DNA from: an uncultured bacterium
Lineage (GTDB): Bacteria > Cyanobacteriota > Vampirovibrionia > Gastranaerophilales > Gastranaerophilaceae
Direction: 5' to 3'
Length of the DNA: 64,000 nt
NCBI GenBank assembly: GCA_949288725.1
Contig: CASELF010000063.1
Span: 1 to 64,000 of the forward strand
In this document: positions 43,849 to 52,773 of the stretch, piece by piece
Layout: the number at the start of each line of letters is the position of its first letter
How positions within the stretch are numbered: position 1 is the stretch's first letter
Translations under genes and position numbers: made by a program
The notes under the pieces: generated by a model
What the model saw: only the letters and a program-made list of their open reading frames with translations
Told to the model about the DNA's origin: nothing
Databases searched by the model: none

Positions 43849-44418
43849 TTATTTTATTTCCTTTAATAATTCCAGTAATGTTTCCGTAGGAAGTCCGATT
43901 ACATTGTCAAGACTTCCTCGAACTTGCCGGACATAACCTTCAGGCAATTCTTGAATGCCATAAGAGCCTGCTTTATCATAGGGCTCAAAATTTTCTATAT
44001 AATAATTTATTTGCTCGTCTGTTAGTGTGTTAAATGTTACATAAGTTGTTGTGGATTTTATTTTGTGGTTCATATTTTGTGAATTTATTACCGCAATACT
44101 TGTAACTACAAAATGTGTCCTTCCAGAGAGCATTTTTAACATGTTCTCAGCCTCATTGCGATTCTGTGGCTTGCCTAAAATTTTGTTATCAATTACAACT
44201 ATTGTATCTGCACCAATTACTATATAATCTTTACCAAAATTTTCCTTTGCTACTGCTAAGGCTTTATTGTATGCTAAATCTTCTACATAATCATAAGAGA
44301 AAACCGTCCTCTCGTGTGGTTCCACATAAGGTGACGGTATAATTTCAAAATCCAATTTTAATGTTTTTAGAATATTGGCTCTTCTGGGAGATGAAGATGC
44401 CAGGATAATTTTTCCCAT
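43849..44418 (-). CDS. maf: Maf-family nucleotide pyrophosphatase
   Basis: This house-cleaning enzyme removes non-canonical nucleoside triphosphates. The 189-aa protein has the N-terminal LASSSPRRANIL loop, GADTIVVIDNKILGKPQNRNEA, LSGRTHFVVT and the C-terminal YDKAGSYGIQ with SLDNVIGLPTE. Its specificity (dTTP/UTP type or other) is not determined. A 60-nt gap separates it from the small gene at 44478 upstream; co-transcription is possible. Confidence 0.95.
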   Translation of the reverse strand: MGKIILASSSPRRANILKTLKLDFEIIPSPYVEPHERTVFSYDYVEDLAYNKALAVAKENFGKDYIVIGADTIVVIDNKILGKPQNRNEAENMLKMLSGRTHFVVTSIAVINSQNMNHKIKSTTTYVTFNTLTDEQINYYIENFEPYDKAGSYGIQELPEGYVRQVRGSLDNVIGLPTETLLELLKEIK

Positions 44419-44477
44419 TGTTGTCTCCTTGTTATTACTTTTTTAACTTAAAAGTTATAACAATTCAACTCAAACTT

Positions 44478-44717
44478 TTATCGCTGTCCCATTGATTTTT
44501 GATATCGGGCAGTCCTTGCGTTTATTGCATAACATGCAATATTTAATCTTTGTCTTAATTCCATCATATTTTTCAATGTTGAAGCGTAATCATTCATAGC
44601 CTCTAACATTTCATCAGGATCAACCATTGAGGTTGTATTATCGTGATTGTCAACTTTTTCTTCTTGATATTTTTGCACTAGCATCTTATCAATGTAATCT
44701 TCTGCGCCAATTCCCAT
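44478..44717 (-). CDS. Small helical orphan protein
   Basis: The 79-aa protein is supported by a strong GGGAGGA site upstream of the ATG. It is helical: MGIGAEDYIDKMLVQKYQEEK, a short linker, then a long helix (MLEAMNDYASTLKNMMELRQRLNIACYAINARTARYQKSMG). The pattern recalls small flagellar or secretion subunits, but I see no specific match and no neighbouring secretion genes. It may be co-transcribed with maf. Confidence 0.7.
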   Translation of the reverse strand: MGIGAEDYIDKMLVQKYQEEKVDNHDNTTSMVDPDEMLEAMNDYASTLKNMMELRQRLNIACYAINARTARYQKSMGQR

Positions 44718-44781
44718 CAGCCAGTCCTCCCTATTGATTTCTTTTTATCCTATTCCTGTAAGAAATTATTATCCTAAATAT

Positions 44782-44802
44782 TCCTTATACTATAATAAAG
44801 TA
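44782..44802 (-). promoter_or_regulatory. TACTTTATTATAGTATAAGG upstream element
   Basis: TACTTTAT (44802-44795) continues into TATAG and TATAAGG, about 65 nt before the ATG at 44717. It matches the start of the boxes seen before other orphan genes. Confidence 0.35.
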
Positions 44803-44927
44803 TTTTTGATTTTATTAATTGCTTATTTTGATGAAAATATTAAGATATATTAATAATATTTCTTACTGTTCTTTTTTGTATTTTTGCGCTATTATATACA
44901 TTGTAGAATTTAGTAGGGATTGAAATC

Positions 44928-46004
44928 ATGGTTCAAACAAAAAATGATGACAAAGTTATTGGGATACCTAGAGCAATGTCTTTTTACAACAATTACCCTT
45001 TTTATTACGGGTTTTTTACTGATTTAGGTATAAAAATAGTTCTTTCTGATATTACAACTAAGCAGACGATGTCTGCCGGTGCCGGTTTGGTTGTTACTGA
45101 AACATGCCTGCCTATTAAAGTGTATATCGGTCATATTTTGAACTTGTTAAGTAAAGGTGTTGATAAAATTTTTGTACCTTCACTTCAATCTATTGATCAT
45201 AAAATTTACAATTGTTCTAAAATCAGAGGGTTGCCGGATTTGGTTAGAAATGTTGTTAAACAACCTTTCACAATGATTGAAGCAACTTTGGACAAGTCTG
45301 AAAAACATCACGGTTTATATGACTTTTTAGCTGAAGCGGTTGCACCTTTTGGTATTACTGATAAGGCTTTGATTAAAAAGGCATCTAAAGCAGGTTGGAG
45401 ATGTTATAATAATTTCCACGTTATGTCAAAATCAGGTATGCCTTATGCTAAGGCTTTGAGTTATGCTTTACAAGGTAAAGTTGTTATTTCAGCAAAAACA
45501 AAAGAATATCCTATTGCTGTTGCTTTGGTTGGGCATGGATATAACATTTATGATGAACGTGTTTGTATGAAAATCTTTGATAAATTAGAGAAAATGGATG
45601 TCAAAGTTTGTACAACACTTCAATTATCTGAAGAGCAACTTTGTGAAGGTATTTCAAGTTTAGGCAATGACAAATACTGGGCAAACGAAGATGAAATGAC
45701 CGGTACTGCAGGTCACTTTATGAAAGATAATAAAATTGACGGTGTAATTACTATTACCGCTTTTGGTTGCGGTCCTGATTCTTTGATGATTGAACGTATT
45801 ACTCGTCGTGCTAAACAGTTTAATAAACCGTTGCTTAATTTAACTATCGATGAACAAACAGGTGAGGCGGGGTTTGTTACAAGACTTGAAGCGTTTGTTG
45901 ATATGCTTTTCCGCAAAAAACGTGCAAGTATTGTTAACAATATCAGTATGTCTCCGGTTGAATCTGTATATTCGCCTAATGTTGAATATATTGAAACAAA
46001 ATAA
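44928..46004 (+). CDS. Acyl-CoA dehydratase activase-related (DUF2229-type) protein
   Basis: The 358-aa protein resembles the DUF2229 part found with 2-hydroxyacyl-CoA dehydratase activases: VIGIPRAMSFYNNYPFYYGFF, ETCLPIKVYIGH, VPSLQSIDH and AFGCGPDS, with Cys residues placed as possible Fe-S ligands. The BadF/BcrA-type ATPase half is missing, so it is the stand-alone version. The reaction is unknown; an ATP-independent or partner-dependent radical activation role is inference. It stands alone before a strong terminator. Confidence 0.8.
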   Translation: MVQTKNDDKVIGIPRAMSFYNNYPFYYGFFTDLGIKIVLSDITTKQTMSAGAGLVVTETCLPIKVYIGHILNLLSKGVDKIFVPSLQSIDHKIYNCSKIRGLPDLVRNVVKQPFTMIEATLDKSEKHHGLYDFLAEAVAPFGITDKALIKKASKAGWRCYNNFHVMSKSGMPYAKALSYALQGKVVISAKTKEYPIAVALVGHGYNIYDERVCMKIFDKLEKMDVKVCTTLQLSEEQLCEGISSLGNDKYWANEDEMTGTAGHFMKDNKIDGVITITAFGCGPDSLMIERITRRAKQFNKPLLNLTIDEQTGEAGFVTRLEAFVDMLFRKKRASIVNNISMSPVESVYSPNVEYIETK

Positions 46005-46017
46005 GAAATTGTATATA

Positions 46018-46058
46018 GTAAAAAGAAGCGCCTGTTCATTTGAACAGGCGCTTCTTTT
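46018..46058. terminator. Bidirectional intrinsic terminator
   Basis: A long stem, AAGAAGCGCCTGTTCA/TGAACAGGCGCTTCTT, with a very short loop and T-run sits between the activase-like gene and the glmS unit. Confidence 0.95.
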
Positions 46059-46069
46059 TTGTTGTTTTA

Positions 46070-46237
46070 TTATTTTTCGTAGGTTATGCAAAGTTTTAGT
46101 TTATCATTTTTACTTTCTATTATTGCCCACCTGAGAGGGGCCTTATACTTTTTTGTCAGTTCATTTTCTATATATTCAGTAGTAATGGATTCAGGTTTAT
46201 TAATCATAATAGTAACTGATATAATCTGCTTTGACAT
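46070..46237 (-). CDS. Small protein (55 aa) downstream of glmS
   Basis: This short frame begins at the ATG at 46237, 21 nt after the glmS stop, and ends at a TAA just before the terminator. It encodes 55 residues, starting MSKQIISVTIMINKPESITTEY and ending LKLCITYEK, with a beta-helix-beta look. A GA-rich site (AAGAGAAAG) precedes the ATG. It fills the otherwise unexplained space between glmS and its terminator. The function is unknown. Confidence 0.6.
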   Translation of the reverse strand: MSKQIISVTIMINKPESITTEYIENELTKKYKAPLRWAIIESKNDKLKLCITYEK

Positions 46238-46258
46238 AATTACTTTCTCTTGTTGCTT

Positions 46259-48103
46259 TTATTCAACTGTTACTGATTTTGCAAGGTTTCTCGGTTGGTC
46301 AACATCTTTACCAAGAAATTCTGCAATGTAGTATGCCATCAATTGTAGTGGAACAATTGCGATGATTGGTGATAAAAGTTCTTCTATTTCTGGAACTTTT
46401 ATTATGTAATCAAATAATTCTTCTAATTTTTCATCATCTGAATTTGTTAGTGCAATCATTCTTGCATTACGTGCTTTTGCTTCTTCACTATTAGACAGCA
46501 GTTTTTCATATACTGAACCCTTCATTAGAATTGATAGTACCGGCATTGTTTCATCAAGCATTGCAATTGGTCCATGCTTTAACTCTCCTGCAGGGTAGCC
46601 TGTTGCATTAATGTAACTTATTTCTTTTAGTTTCAAGGCTCCTTCCAGTGCTGTTGGGTAATTTATTCCTCTTGCAATATAGATGAAATCTCTTGTTGAA
46701 GAATATTTTCTTGCACATTTTTGAATGTTTTCTTTGTGAGCAAGAATTTGTTCTATTTTTTGAGGAAGTGTTAATAATTCTGATTTTAATTTAGTAATCT
46801 TTTCAGGATCCATAGAAGCCTTAATTTCTGCCATATGTAATGCTAATAGGTAGAAAGAAGTTAACTGAGCAATATATGATTTTGTTGCTGCAACCGAAAC
46901 TTCGATACCTGCACTAACAGGAATAAGACTGTCTGCTTCTCTTGCCATAGCACTGTCAGGTCTGTTTGTTATAATCAAAATATGAGAACCTCTTTCTTTA
47001 GACTGCTTGATGGCAGTTAAAGTATCTGCAGTTTCTCCGGATTGAGAAACTCCGATAACAAGTGTATGTTCATCTGTTACTGTTTTTCTGTAGATATACT
47101 CACTTGAGGCTTCAACATCGACCGGTATTGAACAAAAATCTTCTATTATATATTTACCAATCATTGCGGCATGAAGTGATGTTCCGCAGGCAATTATTTG
47201 TATTCTTGTTAATTTCTTTAGTGTTTCTTTATTAACTTTTACTTCATTTAAAACAATTGGAGAATCTGATGTGTGCAATTTCCCAACTAAAATATTACGA
47301 ATTACATCTGGTTGTTCGTGAATTTCCTTTAGCATAAAGTGTTTATAACCCATTTTGCTTAATGCAACAGGTTCCCAAGGAAGTATTTCGATTTTAGGTT
47401 GAATAACTTCTCCTTTGTCATTTTCCAGTATCATTGAATCTGGTGTAAGTGTTGCGATTTGATTATCTGTCAGATAAATCGCTTTTTTAGTGTGTTTAAT
47501 TATTGCAGGAACATCGGAGGCTACGTAAAATTCACCTTCACCAACACCAATAACCAGCGGTGCATTTCTTTTTGTTACAACAAGTTTATTTTTTTCGTCA
47601 TTGTGCATAATACATAAAGCGTATGCACCTTGTATTCTGTCTGTTGCCATTCTAACCGCTTTTGTTAAGTCTTTTACTCGGCCATATATATCGGCTATAA
47701 GGTGAGCAACTGTTTCTGTATCTGTTTGGGATCTGAATATGCAGCCTTTTGCTTCAAGTTCTTGTTTTATTTCTTTGTAATTTTCTATAATTCCGTTGTG
47801 AACTATTACAAGTTTTCCGCAATTACATGTGTGTGGGTGGGCATTTATAACTGTTGGTGCACCGTGTGTCGCCCAACGAATATGTCCTATTCCGATAGTT
47901 GATTTTGCAAGTTCATAAGCATGCGGTGCAAGTTCTTCTCTAAGATTGATTAGTTTCCCTTCTGCTTTATAAACTTTTATTTCATTAGCACATTTTACTG
48001 CTATACCTGATGAATCATAGCCTCTATATTCGAGTTGCTCTAATCCGTCTAATAAAATATCTAATACCGGCTTTCTGCCTACGTAACCTACAATACCACA
48101 CAT
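46259..48103 (-). CDS. glmS: Glutamine-fructose-6-phosphate aminotransferase (isomerizing)
   Basis: GlmS makes glucosamine-6-phosphate, the first step to UDP-GlcNAc for murein and lipid A. The 614-aa protein has the N-terminal nucleophile Cys2 (MCGIVGYVG), LEYRGYDSSGIA, HIRWATHG, and two SIS domains (CGTSLHAAMIGKY, SQSGETADT and ARGINYPTALEGALKLKEISYINA), ending LAKSVTVE. The ribosome-binding site is GGGAGAAG. There is no visible glmS ribozyme; only ~85 nt lie upstream before the next gene. Confidence 0.97.
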   Translation of the reverse strand: MCGIVGYVGRKPVLDILLDGLEQLEYRGYDSSGIAVKCANEIKVYKAEGKLINLREELAPHAYELAKSTIGIGHIRWATHGAPTVINAHPHTCNCGKLVIVHNGIIENYKEIKQELEAKGCIFRSQTDTETVAHLIADIYGRVKDLTKAVRMATDRIQGAYALCIMHNDEKNKLVVTKRNAPLVIGVGEGEFYVASDVPAIIKHTKKAIYLTDNQIATLTPDSMILENDKGEVIQPKIEILPWEPVALSKMGYKHFMLKEIHEQPDVIRNILVGKLHTSDSPIVLNEVKVNKETLKKLTRIQIIACGTSLHAAMIGKYIIEDFCSIPVDVEASSEYIYRKTVTDEHTLVIGVSQSGETADTLTAIKQSKERGSHILIITNRPDSAMAREADSLIPVSAGIEVSVAATKSYIAQLTSFYLLALHMAEIKASMDPEKITKLKSELLTLPQKIEQILAHKENIQKCARKYSSTRDFIYIARGINYPTALEGALKLKEISYINATGYPAGELKHGPIAMLDETMPVLSILMKGSVYEKLLSNSEEAKARNARMIALTNSDDEKLEELFDYIIKVPEIEELLSPIIAIVPLQLMAYYIAEFLGKDVDQPRNLAKSVTVE

Positions 48104-48186
48104 ATTGCGCTTCTCCCTACTGTCTTCACAATATATATAGTATCATCAAAATAGAAACTTTATTATTCCTTTATAAAATTTTTACA

Positions 48187-48735
48187 TTAATCTAAAATTC
48201 TTACACCAGCCCCCATCATCGGTGCTGTTGAGCGGTAATATCTATAACCTCTGTTTGTGCGGTACATATTGTTGTACCCGTTAAATCGATTATTTAAAAA
48301 ACCGGTGTTTAAAATTGGTGGTGCTATAGGTGGGGTAAATCCTGTTGGGTATCCGTGATAACGGCTGTACATTCTTCTAAATACGTTTGGACTGTAATAG
48401 TTTGATACATAGTTTTTTGTGTTGTAGTAGTCTTGATAGCAAGATAGTATATTGTTTACTCTTTCTGTATAACTTAAATTGTTGTAAGTTTGTTTAAATA
48501 GTGTTTTTTCTATTCTTCCCAATCGATTTGTTAAGCTTTGTTTAGGATATGCTTTGTTATACAGGTGTAATTCTACACGATTTAGATCATTTGAATACAT
48601 TTCTTCAGGATCGGTGGAAGTTGTTGTGCTATTGTCTGCTATGTATTTGTAAGATTGTAATTTTGAGCCTGCTTCTGCTGTTGTTGCTGATAGTGTTATA
48701 CACAATATAAATAAGGCCACTAATATTGTTCTCAT
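48187..48735 (-). CDS. Exported Tyr/Asn-rich protein with LGRIE repeat-like motif
   Basis: The 182-aa protein has a Sec signal (MRTILVALFILCITLSATTAEA). Residues ~50-95 (VELHLYNKAYPKQSLTNRLGRIEKTLFKQTYNNLSYTERV) match a short motif I recall from exported cyanobacterial and melainabacterial proteins, where one copy of (Y-x-x-Q-x-L-x-x-R-L-x-R-I/L-E) follows another. The C terminus is Tyr/Asn/Arg/Pro-rich. It ends at VRILD with no anchor. It is probably a periplasmic or surface protein, which is inference. Confidence 0.75.
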   Translation of the reverse strand: MRTILVALFILCITLSATTAEAGSKLQSYKYIADNSTTTSTDPEEMYSNDLNRVELHLYNKAYPKQSLTNRLGRIEKTLFKQTYNNLSYTERVNNILSCYQDYYNTKNYVSNYYSPNVFRRMYSRYHGYPTGFTPPIAPPILNTGFLNNRFNGYNNMYRTNRGYRYYRSTAPMMGAGVRILD

Positions 48736-48848
48736 AATAAATCCTCTCTCTCAAGGTTTATGGTAAGTTCTTTTTAGATTTATTACATTGTTCTGTAGTA
48801 CAATATTACAAAGTGGTAAAATTTTGACATAAGTGCTATTATAATATC

Positions 48849-50915
48849 ATGTTTAATATGAAGAGTGATAAAAAAGAGGTTATTGCCTATTTCCATACGC
48901 ATTGGGATAGAGAATGGTATAGAGAGTATGAAGTTTTCAGACTTAGATTGTTAAGAGTTTTTGATCATATTCTTGATATGTTAGAAGGGCATGTTATTCC
49001 ATCATTTTATTTTGATGGTCAGGTTGTCGCATTACAAGATTACTTGGAGATGCGTCCTGAACGTGAAGTCCTTATTAGAATGCTCATCGCTGATAAAAGG
49101 CTTTTTATTGGTCCCTTTTACTGCTTGGTTGATGAATTTTTAACAGATGGCATCTGCTTTAGAAAAAATATTGAATTAGGTATGCAGATTGCTAAAAGTT
49201 TCGGGTGCAAAGATTTTGTTGCATATCTTGCAGATACTTTCGGACATAGTCAAAATATTCCGGAAATACTGAAAGAATATGGAATTTCCCGTGCAGTTGT
49301 TTGGCGTGGGTGTGGTGCTAATATCCCTGCTAACTTCAAATTCGGCGGTATTGATACTGTTAATTTGGTTAGAGGTTATTATATGGATATTTTTTCTTCT
49401 GATAAGTCTATTGAAGAAAAAGCTGAGTTTTTAAAACATAATCTTGATTTGATTGCAGAAAAATCAGGCAATCTTCTGTTGTTGCCAATTGGCGGAGATC
49501 ACTTGGATATTCCTAATGATATTATGGAGCAAATCGAGGCTGTAAATGAAGTTTTGGAAGATTATCATATTTCAGTCGGTTCACTGTTCCAGTATTTCGA
49601 TAAAGTGAAGTTTAAGGATAAATATGGCGGAGAATTGCGTGACAATTCCAAAACATTTATTTTGCCTGGTGTTTATTCTTCCAGAACAAAACTTAAAAGA
49701 TTGAATACTGAATGTTCTTATAAGTTGGATTTGGCTGATAAATTGCAATATAATTTAGGCTCAAATTATGAAACCTCTATTGATTATGCTTACAAACTGT
49801 TATTGCAAAATCAAGCGCATGACAGTATTTGTGGTTGTTCAACTGATATGGTGCATGAGGAAAATATCGTTCGTTATAATAAGATTTTGCAAATTGCAAA
49901 TACAATAATTGATGTTATTAGTGAACATCAACCAAAGGATTTGACGATGTCTTTCAAGTATCCGGATAAATATAAGATCTTGGAGGTTAAAAGAACAACA
50001 ATAGAGGATAATACTCAAGTTATTGAGAAAAAGAAGGGCTTCCCTAGAGCAATCCTTTATAATAAAAATAAAGCCCCAATTACTGAAGATTATACAACTA
50101 TTTATACTTTGCTTAAAGAGTTTAATTCTGATAATAAGACTTCGGATTTGGTTGTACGAGAATCTGCGTTGTTTAATGTCAATGTAAATTTGACTATAGA
50201 AGACGGGAAAATTATTTTATATGATAAAGCAAAGCGTTATGATAATTTTATTGAATTTGTTCGTTGTAAGGATTTAGGTGATAGTTATAATTTTGCGCCT
50301 GATAAAAATGATAAAGAAGAAATTGCAAAAATTATGTCTTCTAAAGTTTTGGAAGAAGGTCCGTTGCGTTCTACTATTCGCATTATGACAAGTTTCTTTA
50401 CAGTGGATGTTTCTTTATATAAAAAATCAAAACTTTTGAGATTTAAAATTAAATGGTTGAATTTGGCTTCTAATAAGCGTTGGCAAGTTAGATTTAATTT
50501 TCCAAACAAGGTTAAAGAAGTTAAATCAGAGGATATGAATTTGCTAATTACAAGAAAGTTCGATCCTGATTATGATATGAGAAGTAATTTGCCAAAAGAA
50601 AAAGGTATTGAGGCAAAAATTAATACTGCACCTTTCCAAAGATTTGCTTGGACAAATGGATTTGGTGTAATTACTAAGGGTATTACAGAGTACGAAGTTT
50701 GCGGCAATCATTTTGCGCTGACTTTATTACGTAGTACGGGTGTAATTTCTAATCCTAGAAATCCTGCAAGAACAACTCCGGCAGGTCCTCCTATTGAGGT
50801 TCCTGGATTGCAGCAATTGGGTGAAAATGTTGCTGAGTTTGCTGTTGGATTTTTCCCTGTTAATGACTGGGCTTCTTATGTGGAAGAAATTTATCCGCAA
50901 ACTATAATTTTCTAA
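48849..50915 (+). CDS. GH38 alpha-mannosidase
   Basis: The 688-aa enzyme has the zinc and catalytic motifs of family GH38: YFHTHWDREW (His18 and Asp20), LADTFGHSQN with the likely nucleophile Asp129, and NQAHDSICGCSTD with the second zinc His. It should release terminal alpha-mannose in the cytoplasm, as there is no signal peptide. It is shorter than many GH38 enzymes (850-1000 aa), though the C-terminal beta region is present. No sugar transporter or mannose gene adjoins. No ribosome-binding site is visible before the ATG at 48849; an alternative ATG is at 48858. Confidence 0.9.
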   Translation: MFNMKSDKKEVIAYFHTHWDREWYREYEVFRLRLLRVFDHILDMLEGHVIPSFYFDGQVVALQDYLEMRPEREVLIRMLIADKRLFIGPFYCLVDEFLTDGICFRKNIELGMQIAKSFGCKDFVAYLADTFGHSQNIPEILKEYGISRAVVWRGCGANIPANFKFGGIDTVNLVRGYYMDIFSSDKSIEEKAEFLKHNLDLIAEKSGNLLLLPIGGDHLDIPNDIMEQIEAVNEVLEDYHISVGSLFQYFDKVKFKDKYGGELRDNSKTFILPGVYSSRTKLKRLNTECSYKLDLADKLQYNLGSNYETSIDYAYKLLLQNQAHDSICGCSTDMVHEENIVRYNKILQIANTIIDVISEHQPKDLTMSFKYPDKYKILEVKRTTIEDNTQVIEKKKGFPRAILYNKNKAPITEDYTTIYTLLKEFNSDNKTSDLVVRESALFNVNVNLTIEDGKIILYDKAKRYDNFIEFVRCKDLGDSYNFAPDKNDKEEIAKIMSSKVLEEGPLRSTIRIMTSFFTVDVSLYKKSKLLRFKIKWLNLASNKRWQVRFNFPNKVKEVKSEDMNLLITRKFDPDYDMRSNLPKEKGIEAKINTAPFQRFAWTNGFGVITKGITEYEVCGNHFALTLLRSTGVISNPRNPARTTPAGPPIEVPGLQQLGENVAEFAVGFFPVNDWASYVEEIYPQTIIF

Positions 50916-50930
50916 TTTTTATTTTACAAA

Positions 50931-50963
50931 AAGAAAAACGGTCATTTTGACCGTTCTTTTTGT
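50931..50963. terminator. Bidirectional intrinsic terminator
   Basis: AAAGAAAAACGGTCA pairs with TGACCGTTCTTTTT through a 3-nt loop, with one bulge. It is shared by the mannosidase and the converging small gene. Confidence 0.85.
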
Positions 50964-51007
50964 TTGTTTCCTATCCTTTTTTCCTTAATTATTCTTTCCT
51001 GTTTTTC

Positions 51008-51259
51008 CTATTGATTTACAACAACTTTTGATACAAAATTTACTGCTTCAAAGAATGTGTCTTTTACAAATTCTTTTGCTAATACTTTTAGTGGTCGATT
51101 TTCTATACAATCAAATACAAAGTATATTGGGTCTTGTGAATTATTAAATCTCATTCGTTTATCTTTTAATTTTAAATAATCTATTTCTTTTGGAAGAGTT
51201 GCTCGACGTCCTCTTCTTTTTGTTATTGATCCAAATGTTTGTCCTGATGTTGAAATCAT
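51008..51259 (-). CDS. Small orphan protein with TFGS motif
   Basis: The 83-aa protein starts MISTSGQTFGSITKRRGRRATL with a basic stretch, then a beta-like DPIYFVFDCIE and a helix (VLAKEFVKDTFFEAVNFVSKVV). There is no signal peptide. The N terminus fits the F-x-G/S pattern of other orphans here. AAGAGAGAG precedes the ATG, and a TACTTTATATATATGTAAG element lies upstream. Confidence 0.65.
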   Translation of the reverse strand: MISTSGQTFGSITKRRGRRATLPKEIDYLKLKDKRMRFNNSQDPIYFVFDCIENRPLKVLAKEFVKDTFFEAVNFVSKVVVNQ

Positions 51260-51284
51260 TTTATTTTCTCTCTCTTGTTTATAT

Positions 51285-51303
51285 CTTACATATATATAAA
51301 GTA
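51285..51303 (-). promoter_or_regulatory. TACTTTATATATATGTAAG upstream element
   Basis: Its first 17 bases match 11541-11557. It ends 25 nt before the ATG at 51259. TTAACA is at 51356-51351 on the same strand. Confidence 0.4.
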
Positions 51304-51363
51304 TTTATCGCTAAAAAAATTGCTTTTTTAGTGTTTGTAATATGAAGAAATGTTAACGAGAAA

Positions 51364-52773
51364 TTATTTTTCCATTTCAACTACTTCATCATCAGAAATG
51401 TTTTTGCCTATTGCTTTTTCAAGTTCTGCTCTTGCTGAGTTGTATTCATAGAGTGCTGTATAGTATGTTAACTGTGCTTGCTCATAGGTGTTTTCAGCAT
51501 CTTTTAATTCTGTTGGTGAGGCTTCGCCTACTCTATATCTTCCGTATGATAGTTCATAATTTTCTCTGGACTGTTTTACGTTTAGAATTGCTACTGGTAA
51601 TTGGTTGCGTTTTTCTTCAAGTTTTAGGTAGGCGTTTTGAATTTCCAAATAGATTGTATTTTGTGTATTTCTTGCGTTTGCTAATTCTCTATCATACAAG
51701 TATTTTGCTTCTTTTATTTCGTTTCTTATTAACATTGCATTTATTGTCGGAAATGTTAAATATCCGCCTATATTAAAACCGTAATTTGAGTTCCAAGATT
51801 TACCGCCTCGTTGGTATTGACCTTCAAATGTAATGGTTGGTAAAAAGGATTTTTTTGTTAAATTTACTGTTTGGTGAGTTCCTTCTACTTTGATTTCTGC
51901 CAGTTTTAACTCAGGTCTGGATTCTCGGGCTGTATCTATGGCTTGTTCAAATGTCATATTTACAGGCTTATATTGCAATCTGTCTTGTATATCATATTTT
52001 TCTATATAAGGTACGCCCATAATATTATTAAGTTTTGCAATTGCAAGATTAACCGCATTATCAGCCTGGATTAATTTTAGTTTTGCATTACTTAAATTAG
52101 TTTCTGCAATTGTTACATCAACTTTTGGGTTTTCTCCTGTTTCATAAAATGCTTTTGCCTGATTATAAAATAGTTGATATTTTTCTACCGTATCAAGAGC
52201 AACACGCTTATTTTCGTAAGCATATAAAACATTGTAATATGCATCTTTTGTTTGGTATATTACATCATTTACTATTGCTTCAAATGTCTTTTTATATCCT
52301 TCATAGTCAAGTTTTCTTATTGTTGCTTGGTTTTGAGTTACTCCAAAATCATATAACATTTCTTGTAGCGAAACCTGTCCAAGCAAGTAATAATTGAACT
52401 CCAAACTTTGTCCTAATGCGTCAGATAATTGAAGTTGTCTTAATCTGGTGTAACTTGTTTGCCATGATATTGTTGGAAAATAATTTGACCAAACCTGTTT
52501 TATCCTGGCGTCAGCAGCTAAAATATCTTGAAATGCCGCACTGATTTGAGGATTATTTCCCAGTGCAAGTTTCAGGCAATTATCAAGAGTCATATCAACG
52601 TTTTTTTCTATAGATCCTGCAATTACATAATCGGGACTTACGGTAATTTCCGGAAGAACTTTTTCATCTTGTGGATATTCGTCAGTATTTATGTCGTTAC
52701 CAAGTTTCTTTGCTAACGTAAGTGGTGAAAATGTTAATATAATTATAAGTAGTAATATAATTTTCTTAAACAT
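51364..52773 (-). CDS. TolC-type outer-membrane efflux protein
   Basis: The 469-aa protein has a signal peptide (MFKKIILLLIIILTFSPLTLA) and two repeats of the outer-membrane efflux protein fold: LDNCLKLALGNNPQISAAF...(first) and MTFEQAIDTARESRPELKLAEIKVE (second), with the coiled-coil helices of the tunnel. It forms the outer-membrane exit for the RND pump encoded upstream. Its ATG overlaps the RND gene stop by 8 nt, so the operon is acrA-acrB-tolC. Confidence 0.92.
   Translation of the reverse strand: MFKKIILLLIIILTFSPLTLAKKLGNDINTDEYPQDEKVLPEITVSPDYVIAGSIEKNVDMTLDNCLKLALGNNPQISAAFQDILAADARIKQVWSNYFPTISWQTSYTRLRQLQLSDALGQSLEFNYYLLGQVSLQEMLYDFGVTQNQATIRKLDYEGYKKTFEAIVNDVIYQTKDAYYNVLYAYENKRVALDTVEKYQLFYNQAKAFYETGENPKVDVTIAETNLSNAKLKLIQADNAVNLAIAKLNNIMGVPYIEKYDIQDRLQYKPVNMTFEQAIDTARESRPELKLAEIKVEGTHQTVNLTKKSFLPTITFEGQYQRGGKSWNSNYGFNIGGYLTFPTINAMLIRNEIKEAKYLYDRELANARNTQNTIYLEIQNAYLKLEEKRNQLPVAILNVKQSRENYELSYGRYRVGEASPTELKDAENTYEQAQLTYYTALYEYNSARAELEKAIGKNISDDEVVEMEK

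Noticed and set aside
48104-48186. glmS ribozyme upstream of glmS
   Set aside because: The upstream gap is only about 85 nt and no ribozyme core is recognisable.
48824-48829. TTGACA as -35 of the alpha-mannosidase gene
   Set aside because: The nearest TATAAT is only 10 nt away, too close for a normal promoter; the hexamer is probably chance.
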